5,035 nucleotides of DNA from positions 1 to 5,035 of the forward strand of contig JACQCB010000024.1 in assembly GCA_016201805.1 (NCBI GenBank), given 5' to 3'. The notes under the pieces were generated by a model, which was not told the DNA's origin, ran no database searches, and was given only the letters and a program-made list of their open reading frames with translations. This stretch comes from Nitrospirota bacterium. GTDB taxonomy: Bacteria > Nitrospirota > Nitrospiria > Nitrospirales > Nitrospiraceae. The position numbers and the translations under genes are program-made. Of this stretch, positions 1 to 5,035 are shown piece by piece (positions within the stretch are counted from its first letter, which is position 1; every line of letters starts with the position of its first letter).

Positions 1-677
1 GCCCCGTCGTCCTGCGCAGTGGATCCGGCAATCACCGTCCCGTCGCTCGCCAGCAACTGCCATTCGATCGTCGCGGCTGGCCCCTCCACCCCCTTGATCA
101 TATCCGCCGCCTGGACGAAGACCTCTTCCACCTCGGCAATGTCCATGTGAGTCGCCACCACCCCCCGGAACCGACCCTGGTCGTCCCAGATAGGGGACGC
201 GAACGTCACCCCACGATGCCGATCCGGCTCGTGGGAGCCCTGAACCCCCTCCACGTGAACACCCCACGTGTCCCGGGCAGCCTGAAACCACGTTCGGCCG
301 CTCCAGTCCTCCCCCACGCTCCCCGGGTCCGTCGCCGCCACGACCCGACCGTTTGGATCCGTCACCCCGAGCCAGCGATAGACCAGGTACCGGTCCTTCA
401 TCCGGTCCAGATACCAGGTGATGGCCGGCGGATCGTGCATCTGGCGGGCAAAGGCATCCGCCATCATTTGCACATCGCCATAGCGTGCAAACAGGCTTCG
501 GTCGAGTGTGTCCGCGATGTCGGTGGCGGCCAGAGCCAGGCCCTCCCCCGCCGACGTCACCCGTTGTTGTTTGACGTGCTGGAGGCTGACCAGGCCGATC
601 AGCAGCGCCAGCAGAGCACTCATGCTGATGAGATGCGGGAGCCATCTATACAGTTGTCGGCGCAGTAGTGTAGGCAT
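1..677 (-). CDS. Membrane-anchored sensor protein with Cache/PDC-like ligand-binding domain, N-terminal part
   Basis: An uninterrupted frame of 225 codons runs from the ATG at 677 off the left edge. The protein starts MPTLLRRQLYRWLPHL: a short basic cytoplasmic tail followed by one hydrophobic helix at about residues 14-33 (SALLALLIGLVSL). Next comes a long helix (about 34-95), then a PAS-like extracytoplasmic fold. It contains YRWLGVTDPNGRVVAATDP, a tryptophan pair region (GEDWSGRTWFQAARD), then GVTFASPIWDDQGRFRGVV, and a second subdomain starting near WQLLASDGTVIAGS. This layout is that of a double Cache (dCache) domain, as in many histidine kinases, chemoreceptors and diguanylate cyclases. 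The output domain lies outside the window, so the class is open. The start has GAGG 6 nt upstream; an in-frame GTG at 689 is a less likely alternative. It lies 81 nt downstream of the phosphatase gene and may provide input for the receivers encoded upstream. Confidence 0.82.
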   Translation of the reverse strand, partial: MPTLLRRQLYRWLPHLISMSALLALLIGLVSLQHVKQQRVTSAGEGLALAATDIADTLDRSLFARYGDVQMMADAFARQMHDPPAITWYLDRMKDRYLVYRWLGVTDPNGRVVAATDPGSVGEDWSGRTWFQAARDTWGVHVEGVQGSHEPDRHRGVTFASPIWDDQGRFRGVVATHMDIAEVEEVFVQAADMIKGVEGPAATIEWQLLASDGTVIAGSTAQDDG

Positions 678-706
678 GACTCGCCTCACGAAAGACCACT
701 CCACCC

Positions 707-730
707 AAAAGACCGGATCGAGACCGGGTC
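707..730 (-). terminator. Possible weak intrinsic terminator or attenuator hairpin
   Basis: On the minus strand GACCCGG and CCGGTC can pair as six base pairs with one bulged C, around a 7-nt loop (TCTCGAT), followed directly by TTTT. It lies 29 nt after the phosphatase stop and 29 nt before the start of the membrane sensor gene. The stem is short, the T-run is only four and is followed by GGG, so it could be a partial terminator that lowers expression of the sensor gene, or chance in GC-rich DNA. Confidence 0.3.
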
Positions 731-758
731 ACACGAGGCTCGCGGCGGTCGCGCATCC

Positions 759-2012
759 TCACTCGAACTCCAATCCCACCAAGGCCGCATCGTCCGCAAA
801 TCGAGGGTGCTCCTGCCAGCACCGTGCCTGCACGATCGCATCGTTGATCGACTCGGCGAGGGGGCGGTCGCGGCTATCCAGAACCGCGCGCATAAAACGA
901 GCCAGGCCCCACCGCTCGCCGTTGATCGAGGGGACGTCATAGAGGCCGTCGCTGGCCAGGATCACACGATCTCCGGCTTGGAGCGTGACGCTCCTCGTGA
1001 GATAGCTGGTGCCGGACCGAAATCCGACCGGCAAGGCCGGTTGAAAGAGATGGTCCATGTGGCCGTCCTTCCGCACCAGGACGGATCCGGAATGCCCGGC
1101 GGCGCTGAAACGCAATTCGCGAGTCGGCAGGTGCAGGCTGCCGATCCAGATCGTGAAATACTCGCCGTCTTCGCTCAACGGGAACAAGCGATTGAGGGCG
1201 GCGAGGATCTCCCCCGGATCGCGGGAACCGATTTGCTGTGGCAACGCATCGGCCCGCAAGAACGTCACGAGGGACGCCACGCGGAGAGCCGCGCTCGCCC
1301 CGTGCCCCGAGGCATCCAGAATGTACACCCCCAGGCAATCGTCCCCCCACGGCACCACGCCGAACAGGTCGCCCCCCAAAGTGAGAGACGGCAGGTACTT
1401 CCACGCGAGGCGAACCCCCGGCGCCGGCCGCTCCTCTTTGGGCAACAGGGACCTGACGAACCGCGCGGCCGATTGCAGGTCCACCTCCAGCTCCTCCTGC
1501 TTTTGCACCAGAAGTTCATGGGAATCGGCCAGGTCCTGATGGGTGCGTTCCAGTTGGCGCATCATGGCCCGCGCGCGAAGGCCGGCCCTGACCCTCGCGA
1601 TGACCTCAGGGGTGGACGCCGCCTTGCTGACGAAGTCATCGGCCCCGTGGTTGAATCCCTCGACGATCTGCTCCGGTTGATCGTGGGCCGTCAGCAGGAT
1701 GAAATAGGTGGGACGGAGAGCCTCGTCCGCCTTGACGGCTTCACAGAATGCGAGCCCGTCCATCTCCGGCATCATCCAATCCGAGATGATCACGTCCGGG
1801 TATTCGCGCCGGGCGACCGTCACCCCCTCCCGGCCGTCGCCGGCCTGCAGGACACGATATCCGCGTCGTTCCAGCTTGAGGCTGAGCGCCGTGCACGACA
1901 CAGGCTCGTCGTCCACCACGAGAATGGTGGCCGCGGAGCTGTCCTCGATGCCCGCCGGCAGACTCACTGAAGCGTGAGCCCTATCCGGCGCCGGGTGATT
2001 CATGATAGCCAT
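759..2012 (-). CDS. Response regulator with PP2C/SpoIIE-type serine phosphatase output domain (RsbU/HsbR-like)
   Basis: This is a 417-residue protein. After a polar N-terminal stretch of about 28 residues comes a receiver (about 29-146): D34-D35, phosphoacceptor D78 in SDWMMPEMDG, T108 and K130. The residue after K130 is Ala rather than the usual Pro. Residues 147-187 (QLERTHQDL, QKQEELEVDLQ) look like a helical, probably coiled-coil, linker. The phosphatase domain (about 190-417) keeps all the acidic metal sites expected for PP2C: D215 in GGDLF, D233 in LDASGHG, D355 in SDGLYD and D407/D408 in FADDAAL. Proteins of this design dephosphorylate a STAS antagonist, with the receiver tuning activity. 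No HATPase kinase domain follows the phosphatase, unlike HsbR of Pseudomonas. The ATG at 2012 is chosen because AGGAGG lies 6 nt upstream; the later ATG at 2003 is too far from it. The gene lies 11 nt after the STAS gene. Confidence 0.95.
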   Translation of the reverse strand: MAIMNHPAPDRAHASVSLPAGIEDSSAATILVVDDEPVSCTALSLKLERRGYRVLQAGDGREGVTVARREYPDVIISDWMMPEMDGLAFCEAVKADEALRPTYFILLTAHDQPEQIVEGFNHGADDFVSKAASTPEVIARVRAGLRARAMMRQLERTHQDLADSHELLVQKQEELEVDLQSAARFVRSLLPKEERPAPGVRLAWKYLPSLTLGGDLFGVVPWGDDCLGVYILDASGHGASAALRVASLVTFLRADALPQQIGSRDPGEILAALNRLFPLSEDGEYFTIWIGSLHLPTRELRFSAAGHSGSVLVRKDGHMDHLFQPALPVGFRSGTSYLTRSVTLQAGDRVILASDGLYDVPSINGERWGLARFMRAVLDSRDRPLAESINDAIVQARCWQEHPRFADDAALVGLEFE

Positions 2013-2018
2013 CAGACG

Positions 2019-2024
2019 CCTCCT
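2019..2024 (-). promoter_or_regulatory. Ribosome-binding site of the REC-PP2C gene, overlapping the STAS stop codon
   Basis: On the minus strand the sequence reads TAAGGAGG, in which TAA is the stop of the STAS gene and AGGAGG is a full-consensus Shine-Dalgarno. It lies 6 nt before the ATG at 2012. This decides the start of the phosphatase gene, whose frame stays open further upstream to 2261, and suggests translational coupling of the STAS protein and its presumed phosphatase. Confidence 0.8.
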
Positions 2025-2365
2025 TATGCCCTCACCACCATTTTCAACGCATCCTCTTCGTTGGAGTGGATAGGAATCATCTGGGGAATATTGGCCAGCT
2101 TCAACAGCTCCGCCACATGGGGCTGGGGCTTGAGGAGGCTCAATCGGCAGCGCTTCGCTTGGCACGCCTGGTTCGTCACGGCGAGAAGGCCCAAGGCGGC
2201 GCTGTCGAGGAACGCGACTCCCTCCAAGTTCACGAGCAGGTACGGGCAATTGGCGGCCCAAGCCTTCTGGACAGCCGCGTTGAACGTGCCCCGGCTGGTG
2301 AAGTCGAATTGACCGCTGAGCATCAACACCGTCCCCCCTTTAACCGAACGTTCCGTGATTTGCAT
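2024..2365 (-). CDS. STAS-domain anti-sigma-factor antagonist (SpoIIAA/RsbV-like)
   Basis: This 113-residue protein is a single STAS domain from end to end. It shows the typical first strand and turn (VLMLSGQFDFTS, 13-24), the central strand (LLVNLEGVAFLDSAALGLL, 43-61) and a C-terminal helix after LLKLANI. In SpoIIAA of Bacillus subtilis the phosphorylated serine is the first Ser of DSSGLG (Ser58). The matching residue here is S55 in DSAALG, so the site is kept although the next two residues differ. Such proteins bind an anti-sigma kinase when dephosphorylated and release its target. The ATG has AAGGAG 8 nt upstream. The TAA stop overlaps the ribosome-binding site of the next gene, the REC-PP2C phosphatase, which is the obvious candidate to dephosphorylate S55. 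No kinase partner is visible, and the final target could be a sigma factor, a cyclase or another regulator. Confidence 0.93.
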   Translation of the reverse strand: MQITERSVKGGTVLMLSGQFDFTSRGTFNAAVQKAWAANCPYLLVNLEGVAFLDSAALGLLAVTNQACQAKRCRLSLLKPQPHVAELLKLANIPQMIPIHSNEEDALKMVVRA

Positions 2366-2373
2366 AGCTGGTT

Positions 2374-2379
2374 CTCCTT
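2374..2379 (-). promoter_or_regulatory. Ribosome-binding site of the STAS gene
   Basis: AAGGAG lies on the minus strand 8 nt before the ATG at 2365. It sits in the 68-nt gap after cheB and supports this start. I saw no convincing sigma-70, sigma-54 or sigma-28 promoter in the same gap. Confidence 0.7.
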
Positions 2380-2433
2380 ATCTTGGCTAACCTCAGCCCT
2401 CCCGCACCCATTCTCACCCCCTCGCGCCGACGG

Positions 2434-3486
2434 TCATTGCGTCCGGACATGAGCCAAGACCGACGAGGGGATCTGCGCCAACGGAAGGATCTTGTCCACC
2501 CCGCCGAGCTTGATCGCTTCATTGGGCATGCCGAAGACAACGCAACTACTTTCATCCTGGGCGATCGTATAGGCCCCGGCCTGCTTCATCTCGAGCAGGG
2601 CGGCCGCGCCGTCCCGACCCATGCCGGTCAGGATCACGCCGACGCTATTGCCCCCCGCATACTGCGCGACCGAGTGAAACATGACGTCCACCGAGGGCCG
2701 GTGCCGGTTGACCGGCGGGTCCTGGTTCAGCCGCACACAGTAGCGCGCCCCGCTCCGCTGCAGCGTCATGTGAAAATTGCCGGGCGCGATGAGGGCTTGG
2801 CCGGTCAGGACGCTGTCGCCGTCTTCCGCCTCCTTCACCGTGATCTGGCAAAGCTTGTCCAGGCGGTCGGCAAAGGCTTTCGTGAACTTCTCGGGCATGT
2901 GCTGCGTGATGATGATCGGCGGCGTATGAGGCGGCAGCACCTCCAGCAATTCCCGGATGGCTTCGGTCCCGCCCGTGGACGCCCCGATCGCAATGATCGT
3001 GTCCGTCGTCTTGATCATGGCCGTGAGCGTCACGCGGGTCCCGGCCACGTCGCGCGAGGAGACGGCCGGACCTCGGCTCCGCACGTGGACCTGGGCCGCC
3101 GCTTTGACCTTGGCGGCCAACTCCTGGGCTTGCGCTTCCAACCCATCCCGCAGATCGATCTTCGGCTTGGTCACGAAATCCACCGCCCCGAGTTCGAGCG
3201 CACGGAGCGTGGTTTGGCACCCCGCCTCGGTCAGCGAACTGACCATGACCACCGGCATCGGATGGCCGGCCATGAGTTTCTCCAGAAAGGTCAAGCCGTC
3301 CATCCGGGGCATTTCGACGTCCAGCGTCAGCACGTCCGGATTGAGCGCCTTGATCTTCTCCCGGGCGATGTAGGGATCGGCCGCCGCCCCGACCACCTCG
3401 ATCTCAGGGTCCTGCGACAGCAACTCGGTCAAGACCTGCCGCATCAAAGCGGAATCGTCCACGATCAGCACGCGAATCTTTGCCAT
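2434..3486 (-). CDS. cheB: CheB: chemotaxis response regulator protein-glutamate methylesterase/glutamine deamidase
   Basis: At 350 residues this is the normal length for CheB. The N-terminal receiver (about 1-122) has D10-D11, phosphoacceptor D56 in LDVEMPRMDG, S84 and K107-P108. A linker of about 40 residues follows. The C-terminal methylesterase domain (about 160-348) carries the full serine-hydrolase triad: S170 in GASTGG, H196 in TQHMP and D292 in GMGRDG. In this family the enzyme removes methyl groups from glutamates, and deamidates glutamines, on chemoreceptors in the cytoplasm; phosphorylation by CheA relieves inhibition by the receiver. The start is set by a strong GGGAGG 4 nt upstream of the ATG. 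The gene begins 19 nt after the HD-GYP-like gene and ends 68 nt before the STAS gene. CheR, CheA, CheW and receptors are not in the window, so whether it serves flagellar chemotaxis or another chemosensory pathway cannot be told. Confidence 0.97.
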   Translation of the reverse strand: MAKIRVLIVDDSALMRQVLTELLSQDPEIEVVGAAADPYIAREKIKALNPDVLTLDVEMPRMDGLTFLEKLMAGHPMPVVMVSSLTEAGCQTTLRALELGAVDFVTKPKIDLRDGLEAQAQELAAKVKAAAQVHVRSRGPAVSSRDVAGTRVTLTAMIKTTDTIIAIGASTGGTEAIRELLEVLPPHTPPIIITQHMPEKFTKAFADRLDKLCQITVKEAEDGDSVLTGQALIAPGNFHMTLQRSGARYCVRLNQDPPVNRHRPSVDVMFHSVAQYAGGNSVGVILTGMGRDGAAALLEMKQAGAYTIAQDESSCVVFGMPNEAIKLGGVDKILPLAQIPSSVLAHVRTQ

Positions 3487-3490
3487 GGTT

Positions 3491-3496
3491 CCTCCC
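3491..3496 (-). promoter_or_regulatory. cheB: Ribosome-binding site of cheB
   Basis: GGGAGG lies on the minus strand 4 nt before the cheB ATG, in the 19-nt gap after the HD-GYP-like gene. It is a strong match at slightly short spacing and supports the assigned start. Confidence 0.7.
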
Positions 3497-3505
3497 GATG
3501 CACGC

Positions 3506-4711
3506 TCAGGTTTGACTGCCGGCCAGCGCCTTGGCGGGGGCGGCGTCTCGGTTCGACCCCTCCTGCGCCGGGATCAGCGGTACAAGGACTGCGATCGGCT
3601 CCTGCACGCCGAATGCGTTGGAGAAATTCTGTAGCCGCATCATGAGCGGCTGCGTGACTTCCTGCCCCTTGGCCAGCAGCAGCAAGCCGGATTGATTCTC
3701 CACATCTTGCGCAAGGATCATCCCAGGCGCGAACTCGCTCACTTTGACGGACAGGGTCTCGTGCTTGATCTCCCGGGCGAACGCGATCTTGAGCGCCTGG
3801 AGCACGGCGGGATCGTACCAGCCGGCCCGCTGCTTGAGGCGCTCGAACGCCACGTCCTTGGGCGTGTCCGCGGCTTCGAGCGCGTCGAAATCCAGGGCGA
3901 CTTTCAGGATTCTGGCCCCGATGGGGATCGCCTCGCCCTGGCAGGCGTCGCGGGGCACGCCGGAGCCGTCGAACCGCTTCTCCTGGTACTTGATGATCTT
4001 GGCAACCGGCTCCATGCGCGGGATGCTGCCGAGCAGGTCCGAGGCCACGAACGGGTGCTGGTTGAACAGTTGGGACTCCTCGGCGGTCAGCGTCTGGCCC
4101 CGATACAGTTTGGTGAGCGCGGGCTCCGGCAAGATGATGCAGCCGACCTGCGAGAGCATCGCGGCCGTCTTGACGCACCAGAGGTCCGGCACGTTCATCT
4201 GGACCGCGATCTCGCCGACGTAGCGGGTGACGCGCGCGGATCGCCCGAACGCCTCGGGGTTCACGAGCGCCAGCACGTCGCTCAACACCTTGATGCTGCC
4301 GCTGAGGGTCTGCTCCAGCAGTTCTTTTTCCGCCGTCACCAGCCGGTACTGCGCCAGCCCGGCAGTCAGCGCGCCGGCGAAGAACTCCGGCGGGCAGGGC
4401 TTGGTCAGGAAGCGGAAGATGTGCCCCACGTTGACGGCCTCGATGGCCGCCTGGACGTCCGCGTTGCCGGTCAGCATCATGCGCACCGTGTCGGGCGCGA
4501 GGTCCCGCACCTTGCCGAGGAACCGGATGCCGTCCATGTCCGGCATCCGCAGGTCCGACACGACCACCGCGAAGGGCCCGCGCTCGGCGACCGCCGCCAG
4601 ACCCCGCTCGCCGCCGAGCGCCGTCTCGATGCGGAACTGCTTCCGCAACTGGCGCTGGTAGGCGTCCAGAATGTTGGGGTCGTCGTCAACGCAGAGAATG
4701 GTCTCGGTCAT
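3506..4711 (-). CDS. Response regulator: receiver domain plus degenerate HD-GYP-like domain
   Basis: This is a 401-residue protein. Residues 1-120 are a canonical receiver: acidic pocket D9-D10-D11, phosphoacceptor D53 in SDLRMPDMDG, T81 and K104-P105. Residues 121-150 form a helical linker. Residues 151-315 align with the HD-GYP fold (GRSARVTRYVGEIA, LTAEE, HPFVASDLL, FDGSGVP, ARILKVALDFDAL). The usual HDIGK motif reads SQVGC (187-191), the HHE motif reads YQE (242-244), GYP reads GVP (251-253), and the Asp of the usual VAD motif is L273. H219 is the only obvious ligand kept. Residues 316-375 form a small C-terminal segment (FAPGMILAQDV, LLLAKGQEVT) that I recall from some HD-GYP proteins. 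RpfG-type relatives hydrolyse cyclic-di-GMP; from the sequence this one is probably inactive and acts through binding. It starts 1 nt after the HDOD gene, with GGAG 7 nt upstream of the ATG. Confidence 0.87.
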   Translation of the reverse strand: MTETILCVDDDPNILDAYQRQLRKQFRIETALGGERGLAAVAERGPFAVVVSDLRMPDMDGIRFLGKVRDLAPDTVRMMLTGNADVQAAIEAVNVGHIFRFLTKPCPPEFFAGALTAGLAQYRLVTAEKELLEQTLSGSIKVLSDVLALVNPEAFGRSARVTRYVGEIAVQMNVPDLWCVKTAAMLSQVGCIILPEPALTKLYRGQTLTAEESQLFNQHPFVASDLLGSIPRMEPVAKIIKYQEKRFDGSGVPRDACQGEAIPIGARILKVALDFDALEAADTPKDVAFERLKQRAGWYDPAVLQALKIAFAREIKHETLSVKVSEFAPGMILAQDVENQSGLLLLAKGQEVTQPLMMRLQNFSNAFGVQEPIAVLVPLIPAQEGSNRDAAPAKALAGSQT

Positions 4712-4712
4712 G

Positions 4713-5035
4713 CTACGTCTCCGTCCGGGATGTCGCCCGGCTGATCGCCCGCCATTCGGTCAGTCGGTCGGTCAGGTCGAGCGCGGCCAGATAGTCGGCG
4801 TCAATGGAGACGGGAGCGCCCCCGATGTCCGACGCGCGGTCTTCTTGCGCCAGCGCGTTCGCGACGTGCACGGCCGTGAGCGGGCTGAACGCGCGGGCCG
4901 GGCTGCGGGCCGGGCAATGATGGAAGGCCACCGCTTCCACGACGGTGTCGTCCAGGCCCCAGAGTCGCATCACGTAGGCGCCCACCTCCGCGTGGGTCGC
5001 GCCGAACAGCTCGCGTTCGACTTCCCACTCCGGGA
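4713..5035 (-). CDS. HDOD-domain signalling protein, C-terminal part (5' end outside window)
   Basis: About 106 C-terminal residues are visible, entering at the right edge in the frame whose first complete codon begins at 5033 and ending at a TAG at 4715-4713. The visible part begins PEWEVERELFGATHAEVGAY and continues through VMRLWGLDD and AVAFHHCP. This is the usual pattern of the second half of an HDOD domain: a Glu-rich stretch, a G-x-x-H-A-E-V-G helix, a W-G-L turn, then an HH pair. HDOD domains are non-catalytic relatives of HD phosphohydrolases and are often attached to a receiver, EAL or GGDEF domain; which partner is present here cannot be seen. The stop lies 1 nt before the next ATG, so the two genes are probably translationally coupled. 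The N-terminus is missing, so the true start is unknown. The HDOD assignment is fairly secure; the exact role is not. Confidence 0.8.
   Translation of the reverse strand, partial: PEWEVERELFGATHAEVGAYVMRLWGLDDTVVEAVAFHHCPARSPARAFSPLTAVHVANALAQEDRASDIGGAPVSIDADYLAALDLTDRLTEWRAISRATSRTET

Noticed and set aside
147..668. Open frame on the plus strand (173 codons) in the left part of the window
   Set aside because: It lies opposite a minus-strand frame, open from 677 to the left edge, that has a membrane helix and Cache-like motifs. The plus-strand translation is Arg/His/Pro-rich with no motif.
807..1970. Long open frame on the plus strand (387 codons) opposite the REC-PP2C gene
   Set aside because: There is no domain pattern, and the opposite strand carries complete receiver and phosphatase motifs.
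2013..2261. N-terminal extension of the REC-PP2C protein by 83 residues upstream of 2012
   Set aside because: The extension would overlap most of the STAS gene in another frame and resembles no domain. A consensus ribosome-binding site sits 6 nt before the ATG at 2012.
2366..2433. Possible promoter or terminator in the 68-nt gap between cheB and the STAS gene
   Set aside because: Only a 4-bp GGCT/AGCC inverted repeat without a T-run was seen, and no paired -35/-10, -24/-12 or flagellar sigma-28 elements.
2383..3645. Long open frame on the plus strand (420 codons) opposite cheB
   Set aside because: It is rich in Arg, His, Gly, Pro and Asp with no recognisable domain, and lies opposite an unmistakable CheB. 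Such frames are expected antisense to GC-rich genes with strong third-position bias.
3692..4744. Long open frame on the plus strand (350 codons) opposite the HD-GYP-like gene
   Set aside because: It has a low-complexity His/Arg/Leu/Glu composition and no motifs, and spans the 1-nt junction of two well-supported minus-strand genes.
4713..4985. A short independent gene starting at the GTG at 4985
   Set aside because: The frame continues without a stop to the right edge, and the residues upstream of this GTG (ELFGATHAEV) belong to the same HDOD domain, so this GTG is an internal valine.

Overview
The window is a compact, GC-rich bacterial signalling locus. Every gene I can support lies on the minus strand, so transcription runs from the right edge to the left edge. 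The intergenic gaps are 1, 19, 68, 11 and 81 nt, and each of the five visible starts has a Shine-Dalgarno-like sequence. This looks like one operon, or two operons with a possible break at about 707-730. The organism cannot be identified from this window alone. High GC and dense receiver-domain signalling genes fit a Nitrospira-like or deltaproteobacterial-type environmental bacterium, but this is a weak inference.

In transcription order the genes are: (1) 5033-4713, the C-terminal end of an HDOD-domain protein that starts outside the window; (2) 4711-3506, a receiver domain fused to an HD-GYP-like domain that has lost almost all of its metal-binding residues; (3) 3486-2434, a complete CheB chemoreceptor methylesterase/deamidase with intact receiver and catalytic triad; (4) 2365-2024, a single-domain STAS anti-sigma-factor antagonist; (5) 2012-759, a receiver domain joined by a helical linker to a PP2C/SpoIIE-type serine phosphatase; (6) 677-1, the N-terminal part of a membrane sensor with one visible transmembrane helix and a Cache/PDC-like extracytoplasmic domain, which runs off the left edge.

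Together the genes suggest a chemosensory-type phosphorelay (CheB plus other receiver proteins, presumably fed by a CheA or another histidine kinase outside the window) coupled to a partner-switching module. In that module a phosphorylation-controlled PP2C phosphatase would dephosphorylate the STAS protein on Ser55. The kinase that would phosphorylate the STAS protein, the kinase that feeds the receivers, and CheR/CheA/CheW are not in this window. No RNA genes, mobile elements, CRISPR arrays or substantial repeats were seen, and no stretch over 300 bases lacks a gene.
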